Below, one piece after another: positions 1 to 12,528 of a DNA stretch of 64,000 nt. Numbering within the stretch: the first letter of the stretch is position 1; every line of letters starts with the position of its first letter. The DNA is from Symbiodinium natans (lineage: Eukaryota; Sar; Dinophyceae; Suessiales; Symbiodiniaceae). Location of the stretch: assembly GCA_905221605.1 (NCBI GenBank), contig CAJNDS010002727.1, forward strand, positions 82,001 through 146,000. The letters are read 5' to 3'. A program made the translations under genes and the position numbers. A model generated the notes under the pieces. It had not been told where the DNA came from, searched no databases, and saw only the letters and a list, made by a program, of their open reading frames with translations.

Positions 1-227
1 TCTGAGAGCTGGACCAGGCCCACCATATCCTGAACAAAGCATACAAAGGCCACAAGTGACTGGCCGTCCTCGTGTAACCCAAACTCCGGCCACTATGTTG
101 GCCAGCGTCAGCATGTGAATCTAAGTGTCAGTCAGCAACATCATGCAAACAACGCCATGTAGATGTTCATAGCCTCCTGCTTGAAGCCCATCTTGAGCAA
201 CGTCTTTGTCTCTTGGGATGTCAGCTC
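1..227 (-). CDS. Two coding exons of an unidentified gene, running off the left edge
   Basis: Two short minus-strand stretches read like protein and are bounded by plausible splice sites. The upstream exon (about 227 to 154) follows an AG at 228-229 and encodes a segment containing KMGFKQEAMNIYMAL; it stops at a possible GTTGTT donor. The downstream exon starts after an AG near 84-85 and runs off the window; it contains LHEDGQSLVAFVCFVQDM, an alternating hydrophobic pattern suggesting a buried helix or strand. I do not recognise the family. Coding status is inferred from amino-acid composition and splice context only. The orientation matches every identified gene in the window. Confidence 0.4.
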
Positions 228-3200
228 CTTCCACGCCGCACGAAACGCCAAGATTGTTCACATGACTTTGCTGCAAGTGGCACGTCTGCAGACAATCGTG
301 CGTGACTGTTCCGGCCTCTGATCCCAAGTCCACGCAGCCCCAGGAAGCGTCCAGCTCCACAAATGCGTCCTTCTCAGTGCAACACAGCAGTGTGAATCTG
401 CCAGACCTGTCACAAATACCTATGTTGCAAAGAAGAACGTGGCTCGGATGCGCGCTCACGAGGCACATGTCACTAGATGAAAGTGCCGTGAAACGATTGC
501 TAGAAAGCAGCACGGTCCAGAGACAGGATCCAAGGCGGCATGATCAAACTCTTGATCCAGAGGTCCTCTCATGGCTGGTGTGGCTTGAGAAGCCCATGCA
601 GCATGGGAGCAATATTATCGTATAAAGTTCTACGGTTGGGCTGTCTTGTTAGACTACGAGAGGGGGCGCCCACAAATGAAAGCAGAGGTCTCTCACATTC
701 TCTCAAACAAGGGAGGCTCGCCTCCTCCAGGGGTTGATCTCGATATCGCTGCAGCCAGGTCAGAATCTTCCCAGAGACGTTCTCGGCCCTGGAAGGTATA
801 CTAAAGAGCAACTCAGAGGCTTTCTTTTGAAAGCTAGTTCAACTCTGGCTCAGCAGAGAAAGCACAGAGCCGCGAGCTGCCATCTGCGCGAGTCAATCAC
901 CATCAGAGAGGGACTCAGCATGCAGTCCTGAAGGAAAGTCGATTTAAAGGTCTCCCTCATTCATATTTGCAGTGCTTTTTTGCTGCCAAGCATTTTGATT
1001 GTCGCCTTGATGTCGACAAAAAACACAATGCGTACACCCGAGGGCACACAGGGCATGGGTTCTCCTTTGGCTTGACTGTCTTGGGGAGCTCGTACCTCAG
1101 GAGAGAATCAGAAAGATGGGGGGAAAACTTCCAGCTGTGTTCGAACAGTTCCAAGACAGGCGAAGCTAGGATACCCGTACGCTTCGAAAACGAAGTACTG
1201 TAGCGGCGAGGTTGCTGGGTGGGGCCAGAAAACTGAGCTTCCTGCGCACGTAGGAGATCGAAGTCCAAGACTTCAGAGAGCTCGACACGGCAGGACCTGC
1301 GGCAGCGGCCACTATTTACAACTAGCGCAAGGCGGGCAACTTGTTTATGGGTTGATGGTGGTTGATGTGTGACAAGATACTTCCACGCTGATTCTGTGAT
1401 GCCCCATGACACTGCAAAACAGAGCGCAACGATCATCTTCGGAAGATGGCATTGATGCCGCGAGTATATAACTCCTTCAAAAGTACACGCCGCATGGTGC
1501 AAATTTCTCCCGACCTCGCTGCCGCCACAGGGGTGCCCTGCAAGTCGATCTTCGCAAGGGCACTGACGTCACCCAACATCACCCCTTCGGGATCCTGGGC
1601 ACATCACCACATGCCGTGACTTGATGACTTGAGACAGGGGTGGGAAAGTGGGGTGGGAATTCCAGACTCGGTCGATTGTTTCGACGACAAAGGCTTTCAG
1701 AGCGTGCGTGATTGCTGAAACATCAGCATGAATGTGCTGCAACAAAGAAGGGCATGATTGTAATGCTATCAATGGTCTGAGATGGTCTGAGCAGGTCGCC
1801 AGATACACCAAGCGTGATGCACGTCCAAGTAAACTCCTGCTGACGAAACTGCAACTGCGGTTTTGAGCTATTTTCAACACCTTTCACATGTCAGCTCGGC
1901 TAGAAGAACAAACGTCGAGCCGCTATCCGTCGCGTGTGAACCCAGATGCGTCTCCGTTTCTTTCGCCACGCGTCAGACTTCTGCCACCATCTGGACGCGT
2001 GTGTCGGCACCCGATACAGTGCCTTTATTTAGGCTTCGCCGGCTCCTATACATTCTTCGCGGTTGCCCGCCAAAATATGATCATTCTTGGGGGACACTGT
2101 CTTCTACAGCTGTCCGTCACTTCTTTATTTCTGCGGGCTTCCATGCATCCAAAACTAGCAGGCTGGCGTGTGTCTTGGGTTGAAAAGCCGCAAAGGAGCA
2201 CAAGTCTGAGACCCAGCAAAATGCCGAGCAGCGCGTTTGAAAAAACCAGTGCCACTGGTATGCTCAGTTCACCGGCCAGTATCAGTCCGCTACGTCCGTA
2301 TTGAGTAACTTAATCCGTTCGGGGGGCGAGCCGACAGGACTGCACGGAGACTGCACATCCCAATTTAGGCCCTTCCAGGAGGCAGAAAGCCACAGAAGCA
2401 TCGGGGCCGGAGCCGCTGATGCTCATGATGCGCGGCTGGGGGGGACGCAAGGGCGCGCATCATCGAGGCTTGTTTCTCCTGTGGGATCCCAAGCATCAGC
2501 AGCATCAGCGGCACGGGCTTGGGGTGGGGAGGAGGGGCTTGGGCAAGCTTCAAGGAAGTAAACACGCCTTGTAAACCCGCAGAGCAGAGCAACCACGCGT
2601 GCGTTGCTCTTGTGGTTGCTTCGTGTCCTTCTTGTTCTCCTTGTGAGCCCCCTCCCCCCTCCGGCAAAAGCCCAAACCCTGCTTGTTGTCGGCTCGGGGC
2701 CCCTTAGATAAATTTGTGCAGTGCCAGAACCGCTGTCCGCTGGATGCACCCTGACGTCAGCTTGCGAGCAGCTGGACAAACACTCACTTGCACACGTCCG
2801 CAAAAATCAGCTTGCAACATGAGAGTCAGTACATGGCCGCTTCAGGCAGCCCGAGGTCCTTCCCAAAAACCTGACAATGAAGATGATCACAGATGCGACC
2901 ACAAGGAAGCGCAACGCAGGTAGGAGTCCCGACTCGGGGAGGAAGAAACGGACGAATTGAAAGACGCTGGAGGCTTTCCGCGGGACCTGGTCGCGGGCAG
3001 CATCGCGCAACCGATTTCGACGTGTCTCGTGCTGTGCTCTGATGGTCTATGACCTGCTGTGCACGAACGCAAACATCAGAAAATTGAGAATCCCAAGCCC
3101 AGCCCCCGCGAACCTTCGAAGAGGCTCTGAAAGTCACGAATTCTCCTTGGTTGCCAGTAGTGTGGGTAGTACAGTACAAGTGTCAAGCTTCTAGTCTCAG

Positions 3201-6200
3201 GTCAATGATGCTAGTCGTCAGCATGCAGGACGACGTAGTATATCATGTAATATCATGTAGCATCCCCCCCACCACTAGCGCGCCCTGGCATGCAACAGAA
3301 TGCTCGAGCCTCCTGGAATCTCTACCAGGTACAATACACTATACTGTAACCTTCACTGTGATTGTGTGCGAAACGTCCACCACAACAGGTCTAGTTCCTG
3401 GGGCGCAGATCTGCTGCTTGCTGTTGGCGGTAACACAGCGATTCACAGCCGAGCCACGAATCTTCTTCAACGCACGCTCGTTCGCGTGTACCTTGTGCGG
3501 ACCGTTGTCTGCAAACATATAGTAACTGCCGGCCCCAGCAATCGCCTGCACCCTCACCTCCGGCAGGTAAGCTTGCAGTAGCCTAGCAGTTCGAGTCGTT
3601 GGCGAGATAGATCAGAGCATTGCTGAGACATGGCATCGCGCACTGAGTGCCCTCCCCCCTGGTTTGTCCAAGGCGCTCAGCAACTACCCTCAGCAGCGCT
3701 GTAAGGACGAAACAGATTCTCCAAACAAACTGGAAGGCGTCCATGGTGACTCTTTGTGTGAGGCACAAACACTGAACCACTAAGAGCACAAAGCCAGCTA
3801 ATCAGCCAAAGCTCTGCTGGAGCTGGGGCGAGGTGACGACGTGAAATTGTACCAAGCCAGGGTTCGACGCCTAAGGCAGACAGACCATCGACATCCGGAA
3901 ACTTTCAGAACACTGCCGAACAGATTTTGTAGAGACATGCAGAGATTATTGCAGACAAAGGCCCCTGCATGCACCCACGCAGAGTGGATGGCCACTGCTA
4001 AGGGCCCTGACCGCTTGCTCAACAATCTGCACACCAGCTGGCGGAGAACGCAAAGTGCTGAGGTCACAGCTGAGCTCAGAATCATCAATGCTCAAGACAA
4101 CCTGGGAGCATGACATTGATCTCCCCTGCATGAGCAGCTCATGTTTATAAGTGTTTATCACATCGCACCTCTCCGCATTTCTCTGCTCTTTGCATAACGT
4201 GCAGAGCCAAGCTCCAGACATGCGTCAAGCCCTCGGCCTAAGATGCAACTGATACTCACGTCATTCTCGCGTCGACGGCTGCCAGAAGTACACACCAAAA
4301 CCTCTCAAAGCAAGTCGCAAAGCCCCCATCGCCAGGCACAGGCTTGAAATGGAGGTGCCTCGCAATGGCTAGGCGGCTTAGCACTCCACTTATTCACTCT
4401 CAGCCACCTTTGTCTCCGTCTCGCAACTGCTTTCCAACTGCTTTCCATTGAGGTCATCGTCGGGGGGCGGATATGGCCCGGCCATTTTCCACTGAAACAC
4501 GTTAGACCGAGCTGCTTTACACGTACTGCCCCGGATGGCTACAGAAACAAGAAAGACAATGGGCGCCTGAATGTCACAAAGAACGCTGTCAGCACCAGGC
4601 CTGTTTGGCTTGACAGTGGTGTGTGCAGCTGCGGCTCTATGGCATTGGATGGCATTGGCCTACGATTTTTTGCTGAGTACTAGTGGCTACTAGCGTATGA
4701 CAGAAGCAGCGCGGATCATCAAGCGCAGCAAGTCCAGTCATCTTACATGCTACTCGGGCCTGTCAAGGTCAGCGTCCAGAGAGCCCGGACCAACATGCCA
4801 AGTCATGCTGCCAGTTTCTTCTTCCCTTGTGACTTGTAAGGGCTTGGCATCTTAGATGCGAATATCAGCTGAATGCATGGCAGACTTGCGTGCAACAGGA
4901 TAGCAAAGTCTTGGCTACTGCGTTTGTACTTCAAGTACACATGATGAACTATGATCCAATGGCAGCGGCAACCTACTATTGATGGACGGCACCCTCATGT
5001 CAACTTCTTAAGCCCGGCGTGAGAAACTATTCAACAACCATTGAGTTACTCCAAGTTCTATAAGCCTGCAGTGTTTTGATTAATCACCATCTGCAATCGA
5101 CATGGCCCATCAAGCCAGCAGCTATGCTCAGACAGCGCGTGCTACAGCCGAGCCTTCTCGGCAATCTCCCGAATATTAGAAAGGTTCCTGCCCAAAATAT
5201 ACCTGGGAACAGCACATGGCAGAGGTCGGGAATCAATCCAGGAAGTGCAAAAAGCAAGAGAAAGCTCAATGTCATGAAGCATCCAGGCCCCCCACCCAAT
5301 CTCCTCAATGTTGAAGGACATCTTTCTCCGTTTGAACTCAAGCTGCCTGTCTCAAGCGGCTCAACGTGTCTGCAGTCATAAGTGCCGGGCATGGACAGCG
5401 GGTTGACCCGCAGAGAACTGGAGGCTGCACACCACGTAAACAACCCATTCGTGCACAACACTTCTTGCACTCATGCCCGTACAACTCCCTTGAAGGCCCT
5501 GTTGTCAATCTATGGCTGAGGGTCTGCCACTCCCTTTTAAGGCTTCGGGGCTTACCCGTCCCTGCTCACATTCTTCTCGGGTAGCCGGTGCTGTAGCAAC
5601 TCCAAAAGCAGGCGGGTGCGCAAACGCAAACGAGCCAACGCATGCTTCCTGACCTTCATAACACTATCAACCTGCTAAGCTGTCATGCACAAATCCTCCA
5701 AACCTGACAGCCAATCCAATTCATCCTTCACGGCCTCTGCGCAGCTGCTACAGCTTCTGGATCTTGACCCACCACGCGAACCTCGAAGCGGCCGCTTGAC
5801 CCGACTGCGTTCCTTCGTTTGCAAAATCCTGCAACTTCACCACGTCCAGGATGCAGTGCATCAGTGCTTTATGACATTGTCGATTTTTGGCAGTTTTCGT
5901 GGTGCGTTCGGCGTTTCGCCTGTCTCTGCATGCTCCTGTGAGGCGTCATCCACGACGAGCTCAGTGAGTGTTTCTTCATCTACGGCTCGTGAATGTACGG
6001 TGACATTGCATTGCACTGCGCTGTAACGTGTTGAACTTGAGCTGAGGCTTCGAAAGCTAGGGCAGCATCAAGGGCCACCTTGCCTACAACACACCCGAAC
6101 CCGAACGTTGGCCGACGTGCAGGCCTCCTTCGAGATGTCAACGTCCCCAAGACGAGGGCCCGAACGGAAGGGACACGGGGGAGGGGGACCATGAAGAACG

Positions 6201-9200
6201 TACAAACCTCAACTATCTGGAGTCGGCTGTGAAATTCAGATTCAGTAAGATCTCTCTCAAACCCCTGGCGGGTGCTCCCGAATGCAGGTGGCTCACTGGG
6301 TGGTTCTCTGTACTTAAACGAGAGTGGCAAGCAACCATGAAAAAACGCCAGCTCATGGCAGCGCCAGATGGTCGTGCTTTGATACAAAGCGCAGCACGAC
6401 ACCCCTTCATCATGGCGTTGCGACGCGTTTTGTTGGATTAAGCTGCACTGCTGTTCACAGCATTTCACTGAGCAACTAAGCAGCTATATTATGCATCGTG
6501 CAAACATGTGTGTGCATCCTGCAGATGCAAAAGTACAAATGCACACATGCTCATCAAATACTGCATGCAAACACATATGTGTGCATACATGATCATACAT
6601 GTACATGTGCATCAGTGGACGTATACAGGCTGTCGGCTCGGACTGGTTTCCTGTCTTCACAACTGTATCCACAACCCTGCAACTCAGCTGAAGTAGACTA
6701 AGTAGACCAGATGCTTCAAACGCCTTCCCAAGCTGAGCCTCTGGCAATGGCCTGGTTCCTCAGGGCTCTCGTCAAACATTTACATTCCCATGCTTTGCCA
6801 TTGGTTGAGATTTTGCTCGAGGGGGAGCTGTCGAGAACAATTCGAGGGCAATCCTCATGCACTTATGGATTGTCTCATAACGCGCTGTCCTCTGGTCTGG
6901 ACACCGGAGCACCTGCACTGGCAACTCTCGAGCAGCGGAAGTGTTCCATGGACCGCGTAGTAAACAGACATACAGTTCTGTATCCAAGGATTTATCCTTG
7001 AGAGCTGACTGTCCTGGGGCCTGTGATTTTGAAAAACAATGGTTTTGGAGGCCCAGAAACCATGTTGCAGAACAGCACTGGAGGTTGAGGGCCATCGAAC
7101 CCCGCAGCGACAGGTTGTTGGAGTCAAACTGCAGACGCTGCACAGTTCCTGGCTAACCTGGATGAGCCTCCCCCCAGGCTTCTGAGCAACTTAAATGCTT
7201 GTGAGCAAAACGTTGCTGTAGAAAAACAACTCCAACCAAGACTAAATGTTAAATGCGAACTAATTTATAGAGCGAATTTGACTCTTGAACCACTGGGATT
7301 AAGGAATCAAGCTTAAAGAGTTAGAGGCATCTCAGCCCATCACCATCTGGATATTGAAGCACCAACATTGTGACTCCTAAACCACTTGGATTTAAAGAAT
7401 CTAGAATCTCACCCTCCAGAGGTAGATTCTCCAGAGGGGGCGGGGGGTGGTGGTACCGTGCGGTGTTTAGTGAATAAGGCATTCCTTGAAGGTGTTCAGT
7501 GAATAAGGCTTCGGGGCCCGAAAATGACGAACATGATGGCACCACTTCCGTACATTCGCTTGGGGTTAAGGGTCAAACCTTATCCTTATACCTTATTCCT
7601 AATTTAATTTGTTCGGACTTTAGGGCCAATCCTTCTTCCTCTTTCGCGTTTAAGGTTTACAGACGTTTTCGTTTAAGAATTAATCGTGGAAAGGGACGGG
7701 GGTCGTTTTGTGTATTCATGTAAGATTTGGGGCTGGACCATATTCCCAAGTCCAAACCTTATACCTTAAGTAACTTAAGTGCCTGAATGTATTCTCATTT
7801 CGCCTAAGTTTTAGGGCCAGACTCTGTCTAAGGTTTAGGGCCAGACATTTTCGTCTAAGATTTGATCGGGAAAAGGAGGGACGTATATTCATTTAAGGTT
7901 GAGGGCCAAACCGTCTTCCTAAACTGACGGCCAAACCCTATTCTAAAATAACCTTGTTCGTTTAAGTTTTATGGCCGGACCTTAATGGTTTAAGCTGTAG
8001 ATGCGTAAGCCGTATTCGCTTAGGTTTAGGGCCATGCCTTGTTGCAGAAATGGCGCATTCTAATATGACCTGATTCCTACACCTTAAAAAGATTAAGGTA
8101 CCCAGCGGGTCTTATCTTGCTATGGATCTTGTCTGGTTGGGGTACCACGAGTCTTGTCTAAGTTGGAAGACTGCGGGGGCAGTCAGACGTTGGAGAGGGC
8201 ACCGAAATCGGAATCGTTTGGAAGGTGGATCCCCGAACCACATGCCAGTTTGCAGACCACATCCTCCTAATTAGGTGATGCATCCTGGAAGATTGAACTG
8301 GATGGTTACGGGATTGTGCAAAAAAATTGAGAATGGGCTTGAACAAAGTCGCCGACCGCAAGCACGCAAGCTGACGCCCCCTGAAGTGGTGTTTACAACA
8401 AGCCGCAATCAAACGTGCTAGCATCTGCAGAAGCTCATTGCGAAAGGCACTGAGAACTGCGTCAGCGTCATGTGTGTGTGCACATTGCAACCTCATGAGG
8501 CCTTTTTGCAAACGACTCGAAACCTGCGTCCGGCCGATTGTGAATGGACCCGGTCGAGGCAACGCATGCCACCTCGATGCTAGACGAAACACGTGCAAAC
8601 CTCCTGTGGTGTCAGACTTCGCGAACACTACACAAAACACCTTTTGCTCCATGACCTGCAGCAATGCTTTTCTCCACAGAGTCTGGCCGTTGACCAAACA
8701 GCAATTGCGGCTTCTTGAATGGCTTGATAGGATGATGACAGCCAGGTACGTTTTCTGGAGATGGAAGCGTTAGGTGGTAGGGCTTTTGCAGTTCCATGAG
8801 CAATTCCTCAGAATGTCCCACAGAAGACTAGCACTTGTAGGTCCGAGCTAGGCGAAAAGAAACCCTCTAAATTTCGAGCACAGCATGCTGTTGGACTGGA
8901 ACATCCACTCGAACTCGCAACTTACCTGGCTCGGTCTTGGGATGTCTTGGGGCTGAAGATGTTTTGTAATGTCCCAGGGCCCTCATCAGGGGTTCAGGGA
9001 TTTGCTGTGTTGGACAACAGAATGCACACAGTTCGGCACATGGAGCGGATCCAATATACCTTGCCCAAAATTAGTGCGCCGAGTCTGGGCGAGAGATACG
9101 CCGCGCCCATTACACCACAAGCTTAAGGCAACCAGGTCCCACCTTAGCTCCAATCGCCCCAGGCATGGTCACTTTTTTGGGAACAAAGTTTCACCGCAAG

Positions 9201-9643
9201 AGCGACTGTTAGCACCGGACTAGCTTCCCGGCAACATGAATCATGTCAGGCCTCGATGCTAACGTTGAGCTGGTCCTGTGCCACTGCACTCCATATACTC
9301 GATACATGCAGAGAGTAAGATGTTAGGCACCCAGCACTAGACGGCATTTTGCAACAACCATGGAATGTATTTCTTCACCAGCTCAGCGAACAGGTCTATG
9401 CAGTCCATAGAACTCCAGACTGTATCAAATTGTGAGATAGCGTGAGAAGAAAGGACAAAAGGCGCACAAAAACAAAAAAGCCGAGCACTCTGCACCTTGA
9501 GGTCTTCCAGTCTCTTGCCAGACCTGAGCAACCAACGGATCTCGACGGTTCGTCCACGGTTTGTCGGACATCTCCACAGACTCCACAGCACGACAAGCAC
9601 AGATTTACCCCAGCACAGTATAATTGCTCTGCACAACAGTAAC
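228..9643. other. Long stretch with no recognisable gene
   Basis: No protein family, RNA gene or complete element could be recognised in this 9.4 kb. Longer open frames at 957-1502 and 8158-8697 (both minus) have mixed composition and no motif I know, so I do not call them genes. At 2410-2520 there is a GCATCA/GATGCGC-rich stretch resembling the tandem units near 54.54-54.66 kb. From 7560 to 8060 the plus strand is peppered with degenerate TTTAGGG(CCA) and TTAAGG motifs, like decayed telomeric repeats. Small introns or exons of diverged genes could be hidden here. Confidence 0.5.
7560..8060 (+). repeat. Degenerate TTTAGGGCCA-type repeat region
   Basis: The plus strand repeatedly shows variants of TTTAGGGCCA (for example near 7619, 7808, 7838 and 8021), mixed with TTAAGG and AACCTTAT-like words. 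It resembles the TTTAGGG telomere-type repeat after heavy decay, with CCA often following the GGG. The spacing is irregular, so this is not a clean tandem array. No coding frame makes sense of it. Confidence 0.45.
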
Positions 9644-9966
9644 GCATTCCAACTTGCGCTAGCCATGCTGCCGAACACTGTCCTGCTCTGCTTCACTTTT
9701 CCAGAGGTGTCAACCACAACATTCTTGGGGGGCTCGCGCCTTCCCTGCCCCTGCCTTGTCTCAACCCACCCATATTTATATATATATATATATATATCGC
9801 TAAACAACCCTGTGCGACGCGGATCGCTGATGTGTCAGGATCTCTTTTGGGTGCAAAACTGCAAACCCGTCTTAAACTCACGCGGACTCTTGACAAGGCG
9901 CCCCGGCCGGCCAATGACCAGGTTCATGATGTCCATGTCCACCGTGAACTCGATCACCTTCCCTTC
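9644..9966 (-). CDS. Two exons of a putative KH-like RNA-binding protein
   Basis: The upstream exon (9966 to about 9878) begins after a CTGCAG acceptor and encodes FTVDMDIMNLVIGRPGR, containing a GxxG loop (GRPG) in the hydrophobic setting typical of a KH domain. Two donors fit: GTGAGT at 9881, or GTTTAA at 9877. The latter gives phase 2 and joins in frame to the next exon starting at 9739 after AAG. That exon encodes NVVVDTSGKVKQSRTV, resembling the second half of a KH fold, and ends at 9644 before GTTACT. KH domains bind single-stranded RNA or DNA. The assignment rests on the GRPG loop and its surroundings alone, so it is tentative. Flanking exons were not found. Confidence 0.45.
9776..9797. 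repeat. (TA)n microsatellite
   Basis: A short run of alternating T and A, just upstream (minus-strand sense) of the second KH-like exon. Confidence 0.9.
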
Positions 9967-9968
9967 CT

Positions 9969-10000
9969 GCAGGGCATTGCAGGGCATTGCAGGGCATTGC
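9969..10000. repeat. Three tandem copies of a 10-bp GCAGGGCATT unit
   Basis: GCAGGGCATT is repeated three times perfectly. It lies immediately upstream (minus sense) of the KH-like exon, so it sits in or next to the polypyrimidine tract and acceptor of that exon. Confidence 0.9.
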
Positions 10001-11840
10001 GGCGCAGGTGACTTCTTTTGCAAGCCCTGCGAGCAACATCGTGCAACCACAACATTTGCGAACATTTGTCAACTGATGATTGTGCGGACTCCGAACTTTC
10101 ATGGGGCCGAGACATGCCCAACCGTCCTCGCGGGAGACGCCCTCTAAGCACGATAGGCGCTTCTCCTGGGTCATGCTGAACTTCGGACTTCGGATATCTT
10201 CATTGAAAATGCTGATGTCGGAAGCTATACAATGTTTAACTATTGTTGCACCCGTTTTAAAATCGTTGCCCGCCATTATGAGAGCATACCCGCAATTATG
10301 CGAAGTTGGCGGTGGGGGGGCCCGGGGATAAGAAACTCCGGAATTTTCTGGAATCCGGCTTTATGAAAATTCCTGTAAAAGTTCATTACAAAACAGGCCC
10401 CCAAACAATTTGCCAAGGGAGTAGCCCACGGAATGCCCTCTTTCGCTTTAGTAAATTGTTTCGGTTGCCTGCATTAATCCGCAGCCCCCCTGGCCAGGGA
10501 GCCAAGAAAGCCTGCCCCCCCACCCGTTCCCGTCATTCACATGCTTCTTGCAAAGAAGGCACGAGCTCCATTTGGTGCGAGCGGCACCTGGCGATCTCGG
10601 ACAAGTTCCAAAAGTGCACCGAGTGCAGCAGTTTGCTCGCCCGGGCGACAGAGGTCCTACAGGAGACCACTTGATGCACAGAGACGGGCAGATTTTAAGT
10701 CAGCAGAACTGTCGGTATCTGTCGGTCCTGTCTCCAATGAGTTTCAGGACCAGACCTGACTTGTGGCTGTGTGCCCCCACGCCCAACAGATGGCACTGCT
10801 GCCGCAGCTGTTCCAGCCACTCCTGATGAGCACATACAAGAACATGCCCATATGGTAGTTGACATCGGCAGCAGGCCTCACCAACTACTCGAGGCTCAGT
10901 GTCCGCAGGCCCTGCAATTCCTGCTCGGCACAGCAGCAGACATGCTGTACTGGAAGCTTCAGACGAACCACTCTGAAACAAGAGATGAAGCCGAACTCTA
11001 CGAGAGCCATGCCGGCAGAAGATGCAGAGGAAGCATGCCGCAATGCATCAAGCCGCCTGGGCATTCGAGCACGGCCTCCTGAAGCGACATGGAGCTGACG
11101 GCCTCCGGGAGCGGTCAGCAGTGCACAGTTTGATGCAAACTGTCTTGGAAGCCAAGGCGAACATCATGGTGCAAGTATCCATTAAGTGAGTGCCTGATAG
11201 AGCCTTATAAGCTGAATCACTTCCCGCTATGCAGAATCCGGATCGGGGCTGGAATTTCTTACATTACGGGCCTTCGGCAGTGGCAAATCTAGCCCGAAAG
11301 CCGACATGATGCAGTAATTTTGTTGGGCTTCAATTGAACTTAGATGGAAGCCGTTCAAATCCATCCTCTAGAGAGCCCGCCAACAATATCTTGTTATAGG
11401 GAGGGCTTGATAATAATCGTTTTCATACCCTATGAAGGGACTAGACTGCCCCAGTGAGCCTTGAGTCTGTATCCGTCAAATGTTATACACTAGAACCTGG
11501 TTGAGCCTTCAGTCTGTATCCGTCAAACGTTATACACTAGTACCTGGTTGTAACGCAATCTTGCCTGAGTCTTTCCCGGCAGGCGGAGCTGCGCGTGGGA
11601 GACCAAGAGATCCTGTGCACGTTGAAGGCTTGGGAGTTTGGCTTGGGAAGCGCTGTGGCTCCGGGATGCTCAACCGTTCAAGGAACCATCCAGGAGGTCA
11701 GACACCCCCTTCCCCCCCCCTCTCCCACGCCCCGCCGTCTTCGGCTAATCCGCTACCTTCCCCCTGCAACCCCCGCCCCACTCCACTGCGACCCTCCAAA
11801 GAGGAAGTGGCGACCTCGCCGCTGCCGCGGGACACCGACA

Positions 11841-11862
11841 AGGGCGGGTCGCGTAGCGTGAA
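11841..11862 (+). repeat. Dispersed GGCGGGTCGCGTAGCG motif, copy 1
   Basis: This is the first of four copies of a short conserved block with core GGCGGGTCGCGTAGCG (others at 40723, 51417 and 56827). It is preceded by a C-rich pyrimidine stretch (about 11700-11790), as the other copies are. The block is not a tRNA box, telomere or spliced-leader sequence that I recognise. Confidence 0.8.
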
Positions 11863-11929
11863 ACATCGTGAAACTTTGCAAGCTTTGCAGTACTTTGCAG
11901 TCCTCCTGGCGGCCTCTGCCCTCCTGAGA

Positions 11930-12528
11930 CACGAGGAAGTATGGGCCACAGGCCGATCGCACAATGGCGGAGACGTAGCACGCCGGCTTCAAGGTCGATG
12001 CCGGAATCTGCACCTGCAAGAACACGGGTGCCACATGTGTTTTTCCTCCGAGCCGTGTACTTTAGTTTCACCTCAAGCTGTGCGCCTCCACCTTGTCATT
12101 CACCTTCACCCGCATTTGCTGCTCCTCCGCCTTGTCGCCGACCTTCGGCTTGCAAGGGAGCCTGACCTGGACAGAACAACAGCATGGAGCAGAGATGCTG
12201 TGCCAAGTACAAGATGCAGCAACACGGGCAGCTCATATGGCAGCTTCGCATGTCATTTGAATGTCCCTGGCCTGTGTCGCCTTTACCTCGAGCGGGCGGC
12301 CCTGCCATTGCCTCGGCGCTTCTTATAACCCGCGGTAGATATTGAAGAGCGGGCCTTCATCATCCTGCATCATTCCAACTTTTATTAACTGTTACCTGCA
12401 ACAAGCTCAGCTCCCCGCACAAGCACAGATCCTGGCGAAGACAGCCCACGGAAGGTAGTGATGAACCATTTGTCGGCCGAGTCGACCAAGGCTATCTCCA
12501 CCAAAGCCCCAACGAAGTCCGACACGAG
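11930..12528 (-). CDS. Exons of an unidentified gene with Tudor/MBT-like segments
   Basis: Three minus-strand exon-like blocks follow one another. The first (12528 to 12432, after CCCAG) encodes SDFVGALVEIALVDSADKWF. The second (12166 to about 12072, after a TCCAG acceptor) encodes KPKVGDKAEEQQMRVKV and then KVEAHSLR, with GTGAAA or internal GTGGAG/GTGAAT as possible donors. The third (from 12013 or 12007 after TTGCAG) encodes LKPACYVSAIVRSACGPYF. The pattern of KVEA followed by a Cys-Tyr-Val-x-Ala-x-Ile strand recalls MBT/Tudor-type chromatin-reader folds, but it is too short to be sure. Splice phase between the second and third blocks is unresolved. Coding status is fairly likely; family is a guess. 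Confidence 0.45.

Larger units (their letters stand above)
9967..11949. other. Mostly non-coding interval with ambiguous coding signals
   Basis: Both strands have short open segments of coding-like composition between about 10540 and 11165. On plus, a frame ending near 11165 before GTATCC contains LLKRHGADGLRERSAVHS. On minus, a frame around 10705-10840 contains LVLKLIGDRTDRYRQ. Neither matches a family I know, and both cannot be coding over the same bases, so no gene is called. A 57-bp direct duplication is visible near 11455-11550 (the stretch GTCTGTATCCGTCAAA followed by GTTATACACTAG occurs twice). Confidence 0.4.

Noticed and set aside
11340-11380. tRNA-like B-box (GTTCAAATCC)
   Set aside because: No A-box, no acceptor stem and no cloverleaf could be drawn around it.
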